Shown here piece after piece: positions 54,201 through 61,563 of a stretch of DNA of 64,000 bases. A program made the translations under genes and the position numbers. Under the pieces are notes generated by a model. It saw only the letters and a list, made by a program, of their open reading frames with translations. It made no database searches and was not told where the DNA came from. How positions within the stretch are numbered: the stretch's first letter is position 1; each line of letters opens with the position of its first letter. This stretch comes from Clostridiales bacterium mt11. Its GTDB lineage: Bacteria > Bacillota > Clostridia > Tissierellales > Tepidimicrobiaceae. The stretch lies in assembly GCA_001282665.1 (NCBI GenBank), contig LN874948.1, positions 342,439-406,438 on the forward strand. Direction: 5' to 3'.

Positions 54201-55034
54201 CTATAAATTTAATATCCTTCTCAACTCAAAAGCCACTCCTGAATCATTATTGTCTTTTTCCGTGATGATATCTGCAATATTTTTTGCTCCTTCAGTAGCA
54301 TTTTTCATGGCTATTCCACAGCCTGCATTTTTTATCATCTGCACATCGTTATTATCATCTCCTATGACAATAATTTCCGATTCTAATATTTTTCGCTTCT
54401 TTGCATATTCCTGTAAACTATACCATTTGGAACCCATTGGATGCATGATTTCAAGTAATGCTTCTGCTATTTGAATGTTCTCCATAACATGAGAACTATA
54501 CTTATTGGGATATTTTTCATTTATGTAAAAATAGAAACTTTTCATATCTTCTTTGCTTCCAGAATATATAACCGCCAATATTTTACTTTCACTTATTTCC
54601 AAATAGTCTTCTACTTTTCTATACCTTTTTTCATCTTTGGATATATAATTGTTATAACCTTTATGTCCTTTATCCATTTCAATGATGATATCATAACCTT
54701 TTTCATAATTGTCTACATATACAATAGGATACAATCCTCTTTGTCTTCCTTCTTTTATTAATATCTTAAAGTCTTCTAAATTCAAATATCTCTTTAGTAT
54801 TATTTCATCACTTTTAGTTTCTCTTACGATGTTTCCGTTGTTAGCCAATATAACCAAAGGCCTTTTTATATCCTTTGTAAGCTGTTTAGCTGACCAATAT
54901 CTTCTACCCGTGGCTATGACAACCTCATAACCAGCATCTATTAATTCATAGATCAATTTTAAATTTTCCTTGGATATTTCTTTTTTATCATCTAATAGAG
55001 TTCCATCTAAGTCCATAGCTATGAGCTTATACAT
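54201..55034 (-). CDS. Cof-type HAD-superfamily phosphatase
   Basis: 277 residues. HAD motif I DLDGTLLDD (8-16), motif II VIATGRRYWSA, Lys in motif III SKWYSLQEYAKKR, motif IV GDDNNDVQMIKNAGCGIAM. Cap of type IIB. Likely hydrolyses sugar phosphates or flavin/pyridoxal phosphate. GGGGTGA lies about eight bases upstream of the ATG. Just upstream of the M1 gene. Confidence 0.94.
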   Translation of the reverse strand: MYKLIAMDLDGTLLDDKKEISKENLKLIYELIDAGYEVVIATGRRYWSAKQLTKDIKRPLVILANNGNIVRETKSDEIILKRYLNLEDFKILIKEGRQRGLYPIVYVDNYEKGYDIIIEMDKGHKGYNNYISKDEKRYRKVEDYLEISESKILAVIYSGSKEDMKSFYFYINEKYPNKYSSHVMENIQIAEALLEIMHPMGSKWYSLQEYAKKRKILESEIIVIGDDNNDVQMIKNAGCGIAMKNATEGAKNIADIITEKDNNDSGVAFELRRILNL

Positions 55035-55106
55035 TTCTTTCTATCACCCCTAATTCTATGCTTTATCTAATTATACCAAACTTTACTTACGATTACTCAA
55101 AAAATA

Positions 55107-55135
55107 GAATATAGGTTCAAAATGAACCTATATTC
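55107..55135 (-). terminator. Terminator overlapping the M18 peptidase stop codon
   Basis: GAATATAGGTTCA (55107-55119), loop AAA, TGAACCTATATTC (55123-55135): a perfect 13-base stem followed by TATTTTTTG on the minus strand. The stop codon at 55128-55130 is inside the stem. Confidence 0.92.
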
Positions 55136-56429
55136 TATAAAATTCTTGGAAGGATTTATATACATAATAATGATCAAGGACTCCTCCTAGTTCTCGTATA
55201 GAGTGCATACCAAGTATTGGATTCCCTATATCTACTGAGGATATATCTATTTGAGTGGAAGAAATAGGTCCTATAGTGGAACCTCCTCTTTCATCAGATC
55301 TATTTACAAATTTCTGTACTGGCACGCCAGCAGATTTACATATCCCTTCATAGACAGCTGATGATATGCTATCCGTCGTATAAGATTGCTTTGCAGATAT
55401 CTTTATGGTTGGCCCCCCATTTATTACTGGTCTATTAGTTGGATCTTGCTTTCCAGTATAATTAGGGTGAAGTGCATGGGCCATATCTGCAGAAATTAAG
55501 AAAGAATTAGATAATGCCCTATAGTAGTCTTCCTTAGTTTTTCCCATAGCCAATGTAATCCTCTCTAAAATGGTCCTAAGCATTGGACTTGCTGCCCCTT
55601 GTTTCGTAGTACTTCCCACTTCTTCATTGTCGAAACAGACTAATACATTAGTAGCATTAGCTACTTGGCTATCTATAAGACCTTTAAGTCCCGCATGCAC
55701 CATTGCTAAATCATCTAATCTACCAATTGAGATGAATTCTTCATTAAGTCCTACTAAAGCTCCCTTTTCTACACCATATAAGAATAACTCAAAATCTAAA
55801 ATATCATCTTTTTTTACATCAAGATTTTCAGCTATTAAACTTAATAGAAAGTCCTCCTTTTCAAAGCCTTTGTTGACCATGGATAATAATGGCAGAGTAT
55901 CAGTTTGAGGGTTAACCTTTACTCCTTCATTTACATTTCTATTCATATGGATTGCTAAATTTGGTATTACCATTATAGGTTTTTCCATATCAATTAGCAG
56001 TTCTTCAGGTCTTAATGGATTTTCAGTTTTTACAGTTACCCTACCTGCTACAGATAGAGGTCTATCAAACCAAGTATTCAATATAGGTCCACCATAGACT
56101 TCTGTATTCAGTTTTAAATATTTATCTCCTACGGTCATTTCAGGATTAGGTTTAATCTTAAAGGTTGGAGCATCAGTATGAGCACCTATAAGTTTAAAAC
56201 CATCTTGTTCTACTTCGCCTTTTCCTACTATAAATCCTATTATTGCAGAATTATTTTTAATTACATAATATTTGCCTTCCTTTTCTAGTTCCCATTTGTC
56301 CTGAAATTTAATTTCCTTAAACCCTTCTTTGTCGAGTACTTCCTTTACACTTTTTACTACATGAAATGAACTTGGACTTTTATCTATGAAGTCCATTAAA
56401 TCCTTAGCAAATTCCTGTTCCTTTTTCAT
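55128..56429 (-). CDS. M18-family aminopeptidase
   Basis: 433-residue zinc aminopeptidase (aspartyl aminopeptidase/ApeB type). Ligand motifs IGAHTDAPTFK, GRLDDLAMV, CFDNEEVGS and ISADMAHALHPNY, and late GMHSIRELGG, are all present. Cytoplasmic. ATG with AAGGATG upstream. The IS110-type element begins within about 15-20 bases upstream of this ribosome binding site, so the native promoter has been displaced. Confidence 0.95.
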   Translation of the reverse strand: MKKEQEFAKDLMDFIDKSPSSFHVVKSVKEVLDKEGFKEIKFQDKWELEKEGKYYVIKNNSAIIGFIVGKGEVEQDGFKLIGAHTDAPTFKIKPNPEMTVGDKYLKLNTEVYGGPILNTWFDRPLSVAGRVTVKTENPLRPEELLIDMEKPIMVIPNLAIHMNRNVNEGVKVNPQTDTLPLLSMVNKGFEKEDFLLSLIAENLDVKKDDILDFELFLYGVEKGALVGLNEEFISIGRLDDLAMVHAGLKGLIDSQVANATNVLVCFDNEEVGSTTKQGAASPMLRTILERITLAMGKTKEDYYRALSNSFLISADMAHALHPNYTGKQDPTNRPVINGGPTIKISAKQSYTTDSISSAVYEGICKSAGVPVQKFVNRSDERGGSTIGPISSTQIDISSVDIGNPILGMHSIRELGGVLDHYYVYKSFQEFYRI

Positions 56430-56493
56430 GAAATCATCCTTGTATAATATATTTAGGTTATTAAATAGGGAAACCTATAAACCTTTCTTTATT

Positions 56494-56682
56494 TATCTCT
56501 TAAAATCAGAGATAATTGTATTATTAGATTGAGAGGATTATCGAATCATCCTTGAGTCTTTGAACTCGTAATTGAAAGACTGATACCTTTCTCTAATAAG
56601 CAGTTTACGAATGAGTTGGATGTTGGTTGCTTTTTAGCTTCTCTCCGAATATACAACAAGGTAGTAACGCTTATTAGTAGAG
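56494..56682 (+). ncRNA. Candidate bridge RNA of the IS110 element
   Basis: The 280-base leader is rich in stems: TATCTCT/AGAGATA (56494-56500 and 56508-56514, perfect); AGTCTTT/AAAGACT (56555-56561 and 56575-56581, perfect, 13-base loop); and a long-range stem CTCTAATAAGC (56591-56601) with GCTTATTAGTAGAG (56669-56682, three-base bulge) enclosing a large loop. IS110 elements encode a bridge RNA (seekRNA) in the noncoding region before the transposase, with internal loops that pair to target and donor DNA. The position and shape fit this. Exact ends and guide loops are not determined. Confidence 0.55.
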
Positions 56683-56723
56683 CGGACTCACAATCTAAAA
56701 TATTTCTTTATGAGGTGCTATTT

Positions 56724-57908
56724 ATGTTGTATTTAGGAATTGATATTGCTAAAAATAATCACGTTGCTTCCCTAATCAATGAGAATGGAAAGACTTTTTT
56801 TAAAGCTTTTTCTTTCTCCAATACTTCTGATGGAGGAGAAGCTTTGCTTTCCAAATTAAACTCTTTTTCTCACAATGTCTCTGACTTTGTTATAGGCATG
56901 GAAGCAACTGGTCACTACTGGTTAGCTTTATATTCTTTTCTTTATGATAATGGGTTCACTATTCATGTAATTAATCCTATTCAAACAGATGGTTGGCGTA
57001 AAGGAACCGAAATTCGCAAGAGAAAAACTGATAGTATTGATTCTTTATTAATTGCTGATCTCATTCGTTATGGCTCCTTCGTGGAAACATCTCTTTCCCA
57101 TGAGGATATATTTTCACTTAGAAATTTAACCCGTTTTCGTTCTTATCTCGTTCAATCTATTGCTGACTTGAAGAGAAAGGTAATCAGTGTTCTTGACCAA
57201 GTATTTCCTGAATATCAATCTATTTTTTCTAATGTTTTTGGTAAAACCTCTAAAGAACTTTTACTACAATTCTCGTCTCCCATTGACTTTGAGGACATAT
57301 CTACTGACTCTTTAGCTGAATTGATTAATAAATTAAGTCGTAAAAAATTGGGAGATATCAAAGCTGAGTTAATTAAATCTAAAGCTGAAAACTCTTTTGG
57401 AATTACCTTCAGTAAAGATAGCTTTACCTTTCAATTAAAGGCTCTTATTCAGCAAATGAACTTTATTGAATCTCAAGTTCAAGATACAGAAAATGAAATC
57501 AATAGGCTTATGTCCTTGATTGATTCTCCAGTTACTACTATTCCAGGTATTGGGAACATAATCGGAGCTACTATTCTTGGAGAAATTGGTGATATTGATA
57601 AATTTGACTCTCCAAGAAAACTTGTTGCTTATGCAGGTATAGATGCTGTCGTTAGTAGTTCTGGTGAATTCCAGGCTACTCATACCGTTATGAGTAAAAG
57701 AGGATCTCCTTATTTAAGGAAGGCACTATTTCAAGCTGCTTTAGTAGCTTCATTTAATGATCCTGTTTTAAATGCCTATTATCTTAAGAAACGGGGTGAA
57801 GGTAAGCATCATCTTACCTGTGTTGGAGCTGTTTCAAGAAAACTATGCAATATTATTTATGCTGTTCTTAAAAATCAAAGTCCTTATGAAGTAAGATTAA
57901 ATGAATGA
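56724..57908 (+). CDS. IS110-family transposase (DEDD recombinase)
   Basis: 394 residues from ATG 56724 (GAGGTG six bases upstream; upstream in-frame ATGs lie in the RNA leader). N-terminal RuvC-like DEDD domain begins LYLGIDIAKNNHVASL, with a second acidic residue in IGMEATGHYWLAL and later acidic residues in RKRKTDSIDSLLIADL. Coiled-coil middle. C-terminal Tnp_20 domain: IPGIGNIIGATILGEIGD, KLVAYAGIDA, SKRGSPYLRKALFQAA with the catalytic Ser. Intact and full length, so likely active with its bridge RNA. Confidence 0.95.
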   Translation: MLYLGIDIAKNNHVASLINENGKTFFKAFSFSNTSDGGEALLSKLNSFSHNVSDFVIGMEATGHYWLALYSFLYDNGFTIHVINPIQTDGWRKGTEIRKRKTDSIDSLLIADLIRYGSFVETSLSHEDIFSLRNLTRFRSYLVQSIADLKRKVISVLDQVFPEYQSIFSNVFGKTSKELLLQFSSPIDFEDISTDSLAELINKLSRKKLGDIKAELIKSKAENSFGITFSKDSFTFQLKALIQQMNFIESQVQDTENEINRLMSLIDSPVTTIPGIGNIIGATILGEIGDIDKFDSPRKLVAYAGIDAVVSSSGEFQATHTVMSKRGSPYLRKALFQAALVASFNDPVLNAYYLKKRGEGKHHLTCVGAVSRKLCNIIYAVLKNQSPYEVRLNE

Positions 57909-57947
57909 TACCTAACTTTCCCTACCTTTAAATACTACCTTTTTAAA

Positions 57948-57964
57948 ACTTGTTATTTACAAGT
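57948..57964 (+). terminator. Small hairpin after IS110 transposase
   Basis: ACTTGT/ACAAGT stem with TATTT loop, then CTTATTTGTTG. Six base pairs only. It may end the transposase transcript or mark the right end region of the element. The rest of 57909-58092 shows no gene. Confidence 0.45.
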
Positions 57965-58092
57965 CTTATTTGTTGTGTTCATTTTAATATCAAAATTCTA
58001 AAATTTATTTTAATTTATTGATTGACTTTTTATAGTTGGTCTTTCTTATGTATCTAAGTATATTTATAATACTTCATACCCTTATATAAATA

Positions 58093-58122
58093 AAATACTT
58101 CAACTATATTGTTGAAGTATTT
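58093..58122 (-). terminator. Terminator of the DUF1292 gene
   Basis: AAATACTTCAAC (58093-58104), loop TATATT, GTTGAAGTATTT (58111-58122): perfect 12-base stem, followed on the minus strand by T-rich sequence. Confidence 0.88.
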
Positions 58123-58134
58123 ATTCCTTTAAAA

Positions 58135-58509
58135 TTATTCTTCATCATCTAAATCTTCGTCGTAATCTTCAAAGTCTTCTTCATCATAAAAATCTAAATC
58201 GTCCTCAACAAATAATGTATAGAAAGCTTCTGATACTACTTCAAACTCCTCATCATCTTCTATATTTATAAGCTCAAAACCTTCTTCATCTTCTTCATAT
58301 CTGTATAGCAATACTTGATCATCATCAAAAGGAACTAAGGCAATATATTCATAATCATCTACCTCAAATATCCCTATTACATTACATTCTAATTCAGTAT
58401 CATCATCTAGGGTAAGGGAGATTACTTCCATTTCATCATCACAACCACATCCACAATGATCATGTTCTTCATTTCCACAGTTACAATTTTCATCATGTTT
58501 TTTTGTCAT
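58135..58509 (-). CDS. DUF1292 protein with Cys/His-rich N-terminus
   Basis: 124 residues. Core EVISLTLDDDTELECNVIGIFEVDDYEYIALVP fits DUF1292 (YrzB family), widespread in Firmicutes, function unknown. Two additions stand out: an N-terminal stretch dense in Cys and His (CNCGNEEHDHCGCGCDDE) that could bind metal, and a very acidic C-terminal tail (DLDFYDEEDFEDYDEDLDDE). ATG with AAAGGAG. Single gene with its own terminator. Confidence 0.9.
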   Translation of the reverse strand: MTKKHDENCNCGNEEHDHCGCGCDDEMEVISLTLDDDTELECNVIGIFEVDDYEYIALVPFDDDQVLLYRYEEDEEGFELINIEDDEEFEVVSEAFYTLFVEDDLDFYDEEDFEDYDEDLDDEE

Positions 58510-58592
58510 CTTGATTCTCCTTTCATAAATATTATTTTTAATTATATGCTAATAATATCTTATTTTAGTATATAAGTATATAGTATTTTAAA

Positions 58593-60056
58593 TTATTTTA
58601 TTTCTTTTAGAACATTCAATAGCAATTCATATGTCCTTTCAGTAGAAGATATACTAAGACTTTCTTCTGGAGTATGAACGCCATACATATTAGGTCCAAA
58701 GGAGACCATATCCATTCCATCAAATTTCTCTGCAAATAGACCACATTCTAAACCAGCATGAATAGCGGCTACTTTTATATCTTTTCCATATTGAGATTTA
58801 TATACTCTCTTAAATATTTCCCTAATCTTTGAATCCTTGTTATATTCCCAAGCAGGGTAAGATGAATAGCTTTCCCAATGGGCTTTTACTATATCTGCCA
58901 CTGTTTTAATTTGCTTTGCTATATTTTCCTTCAAAGTTTTTTGAGAGCTTCTCATAGCACATTCTATAGTCAGTTCATCTTCTAAGGTTTTAACAACTCC
59001 TAAATTGTTAGAGCTTTCCACTAACCCCTCGATATCCTTGCTCATAGATTGAACTCCTGTAGGAATAAGAGTCAATGCAGCTATTGTCCTATTTAGACTA
59101 TCTTCTGAAAAAACCTTTTTAAACTTATCATCTGCTTCATTCACCACAATATTAAACTCTGGATCGGAAATTTTTAAATCCTTTTGAATTTGTTCTTCTA
59201 CTATTTTAACTGCTTCCATGAAAATTTTTTCATCTTTCCTATTTAAGCATAATATAACCTCTCCATTTCTTGGTATAGCATTGGTCTTTGAACCTCCTTC
59301 TATGTGGATAAGTTTAATATCACATTCATCTTTAACGGCAGCTAAAACTTTAGCTAAAATTTTATTTGCATTTCCCCTACCCTTATGAATCTCCATTCCT
59401 GAGTGTCCACCTTGCAGCCCTGCTAATTTTATTGAGTAAACTATATTATCTTCATTGGAGTTAAAAGGTTCCCATTCTATGGAAATGGTAACAAGATTTC
59501 TTTCACCTCCTGCACAGCTAACCAGTATATTTCCTTCTTCTTCTGAATCGATATTTATAAGTATTCTACCATCTATATGCTTTGGATCTAATTTAAAAGC
59601 TCCATCCATCCCAGATTCCTCATTTGTTGTAAGCAATACCTCTATAGGTGGATGGGGAATATCTTTCGATTCTAAAATGGCTAAACACATAGCTACAGCA
59701 ATACCATTATCTGCACCTAATGTGGTTTTGTCTGCTTTTAACAGATCCTCTTCTATTTTCAAATTAAGTGGATCCTTTGAAAAATCGTGGTTTGAGCCTT
59801 CCTCCTTCTCACAAACCATATCCATATGACCTTGCAAAACTACTGTTGGACTATTTTCATACCCTTGATATCCAGGCTTTTTTATTATTATGTTTAATGC
59901 TTCATCTTGAATAGTTTCAAGTCCTTGACTCTCACCAAAGTCTTTAAGGAAATTACTTATTTTCTCCTCATGGAAAGAACAGCGGGGTATCTTAGATAAT
60001 TCCTCAAAATAATAAAAGACTCTCTCAGGTTTAATTCCTTCTAGTTTTCTTGACAT
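58593..60056 (-). CDS. pepD: Aminoacyl-histidine dipeptidase (M20, PepD)
   Basis: 487 residues, the usual PepD length. Zinc ligand motifs LQGHMDMVCEK, LGADNGIAVAMCL, TTNEESGMDGA and IHAGLECGLF are all present, with the lid domain between. Cytoplasmic hydrolysis of dipeptides, including carnosine-like ones. The ATG lies inside the end of the methyltransferase gene (16-base overlap), so expression is coupled to it. Confidence 0.95.
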   Translation of the reverse strand: MSRKLEGIKPERVFYYFEELSKIPRCSFHEEKISNFLKDFGESQGLETIQDEALNIIIKKPGYQGYENSPTVVLQGHMDMVCEKEEGSNHDFSKDPLNLKIEEDLLKADKTTLGADNGIAVAMCLAILESKDIPHPPIEVLLTTNEESGMDGAFKLDPKHIDGRILINIDSEEEGNILVSCAGGERNLVTISIEWEPFNSNEDNIVYSIKLAGLQGGHSGMEIHKGRGNANKILAKVLAAVKDECDIKLIHIEGGSKTNAIPRNGEVILCLNRKDEKIFMEAVKIVEEQIQKDLKISDPEFNIVVNEADDKFKKVFSEDSLNRTIAALTLIPTGVQSMSKDIEGLVESSNNLGVVKTLEDELTIECAMRSSQKTLKENIAKQIKTVADIVKAHWESYSSYPAWEYNKDSKIREIFKRVYKSQYGKDIKVAAIHAGLECGLFAEKFDGMDMVSFGPNMYGVHTPEESLSISSTERTYELLLNVLKEIK

Positions 60057-61462
60057 ATAACCACCCTTTCATTATTAATCTCATATACAGCTGAACATTG
60101 AAATCCAAATACATCTATACATTTAATAAATATCCTTTTAGTATCTCTTAATCTATCATCCTTTATGTTTATCCTAGAGTTGATAGTTAAATTATCATCT
60201 TTTCTATAGTACTGATATGTAATTAAAGGAACTTTTCCATCATAATTGATGTCTATGCCAATAAAATCTATTAAGGCTGTGGAATCCTTTAATAAAATTC
60301 CTTTAATCTTCTCCTTATATTTATCCTTAATATCGATTTTGTCTATATGAAGGCAATACTTATCCAATTCTATATGTAGTTCTTCTTTTCCTCTTTTATC
60401 TTTACTTATTTCCATGCTTTTTATTAATAATTTACTTTCTCCCTTAAATTTATCATCAATTTTATAAAGATAATAGGGCTTGGAATTGTTTTCCGTTAAT
60501 CTTTTATTTACAGTAATCAAAGAAAGAGCCCCTTTGTCTGACATTATCCACTTTCTATTAAACTTTTCTGCTACTATGCCAGTAGTTCCACTACCAGCAA
60601 AAAAATCAGCTACTATGGAATCTTCATTAGAAGAGGTCAATATTATCCTTTCTAACAACTTTTCAGGCTTTTGGGTGTCGTAGCCTACCCTTTCCTTGGA
60701 AGTTCTACCTATCATATCAATTTGCCAAACATCCTTTAGATTAACTAGAGTATACCAACCTAGTTGATCCTCAAATTCTTCAACTCCTTTAAATCTGTAG
60801 GGTTTCAATCCTCTATTGTAGGATTTTTCTAACTGAGAATTAAATATATAATCTCTGGTTTTACTATATACCAATATGGTATCATGTTTTCTTGAATAGT
60901 ATCTTTTACTTACACCACCAGATTTATAAGCCCAAATTACTTCATTTATAAAATTTTCTTCATGGAATATTTCATCCATCAAAACTTTTACATAATGAAC
61001 AGTCCTGTAATCTAAATGAACATATATAGTACCCTTTTCACTTAACAACTCCCTCATAAGGCATAGTCTAATATATATCATCTCTAAATAACTTGCTAAT
61101 CCATCTTCCCAAATGTCCTTGTAGGCAAAATGTTCTATTGTCTCTTCTCCTTCCCCGTTTTTAACTACAATCTTTCCCTTATAATTAGCTTTAGTTAGAA
61201 AAGGAGGGTCGATATATATTAAGTCTATTTTTCCTTTATACCCTTTTTTCAACAGTTTTTCAATTACTATTAAATTGTCCCCTTGATAAAATTGGTTTAT
61301 GCATTTATTTTTATATGTACTTAGCTCTATGCTTGATTTTGGAATAATTTCTTCCTTTTCCACAGCTGTTTCCTTAAAAGGTCTCTCTAAAATTTCCTTT
61401 GCTTCTTTTTTCCCATCTTTAATAATTTGAGGTAATTTCTCTATTATAGATGACTCTCCCAT
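60041..61462 (-). CDS. Solitary DNA methyltransferase (N6-adenine/N4-cytosine, beta class order)
   Basis: 473 residues from ATG 61462 (AAAGGAGG upstream). Catalytic motif IV DPPF (85-88, in LIYIDPPFLTKANYKG) comes before the SAM-binding motif FAGSG (288-292, in VADFFAGSGTTG), so motif order is IV then target recognition then I, the beta class used by type III Mod-like and orphan enzymes. YDTQKPEKLLERII is the usual motif X. The C-terminal 150 residues are probably DNA-contact or family-specific. No restriction gene adjoins; the neighbours are housekeeping genes, which argues for an epigenetic role over defence. Target site unknown. Confidence 0.9.
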   Translation of the reverse strand: MGESSIIEKLPQIIKDGKKEAKEILERPFKETAVEKEEIIPKSSIELSTYKNKCINQFYQGDNLIVIEKLLKKGYKGKIDLIYIDPPFLTKANYKGKIVVKNGEGEETIEHFAYKDIWEDGLASYLEMIYIRLCLMRELLSEKGTIYVHLDYRTVHYVKVLMDEIFHEENFINEVIWAYKSGGVSKRYYSRKHDTILVYSKTRDYIFNSQLEKSYNRGLKPYRFKGVEEFEDQLGWYTLVNLKDVWQIDMIGRTSKERVGYDTQKPEKLLERIILTSSNEDSIVADFFAGSGTTGIVAEKFNRKWIMSDKGALSLITVNKRLTENNSKPYYLYKIDDKFKGESKLLIKSMEISKDKRGKEELHIELDKYCLHIDKIDIKDKYKEKIKGILLKDSTALIDFIGIDINYDGKVPLITYQYYRKDDNLTINSRINIKDDRLRDTKRIFIKCIDVFGFQCSAVYEINNERVVICQEN

Positions 61463-61535
61463 AAGCGCCTCCTTTAAAAAGAGCTTTAAGGATATTATAC
61501 TATATTTTAACAAATATAAAAGCCACTCTTTAATT

Positions 61536-61563
61536 AATAAGGTGGTCAATTGACCACCTTATT
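61536..61563. terminator. Perfect 28-base palindrome after nrdJ
   Basis: AATAAGGTGGTCAA followed directly by TTGACCACCTTATT, immediately downstream of the reductase stop. On the minus strand the flank is only moderately T-rich (TAATTAAAG), so it may be a partial terminator or stabiliser. Core resembles the palindrome at 32436-32464. Confidence 0.7.

Larger units (their letters stand above)
56442..58050 (+). mobile_element. IS110-family insertion sequence (ends approximate)
   Basis: Consists of a structured leader (56442-56723), the DEDD transposase (56724-57908) and a short tail. IS110 elements lack terminal inverted repeats, so the ends cannot be fixed by eye. The left end must lie right of the M18 ribosome binding site (about 56441) and the right end before the terminator at 58093. 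TATAAT at 56443-56448 near the left end and TTGACT at about 58022 near the right end could assemble a junction promoter in the circular form. Those bounds are inference. Confidence 0.6.

Noticed and set aside
60041..61462. Restriction-modification or other defence system
   Set aside because: Only the methyltransferase is present; neighbours are pepD and nrdJ, with no nuclease, helicase or toxin gene.
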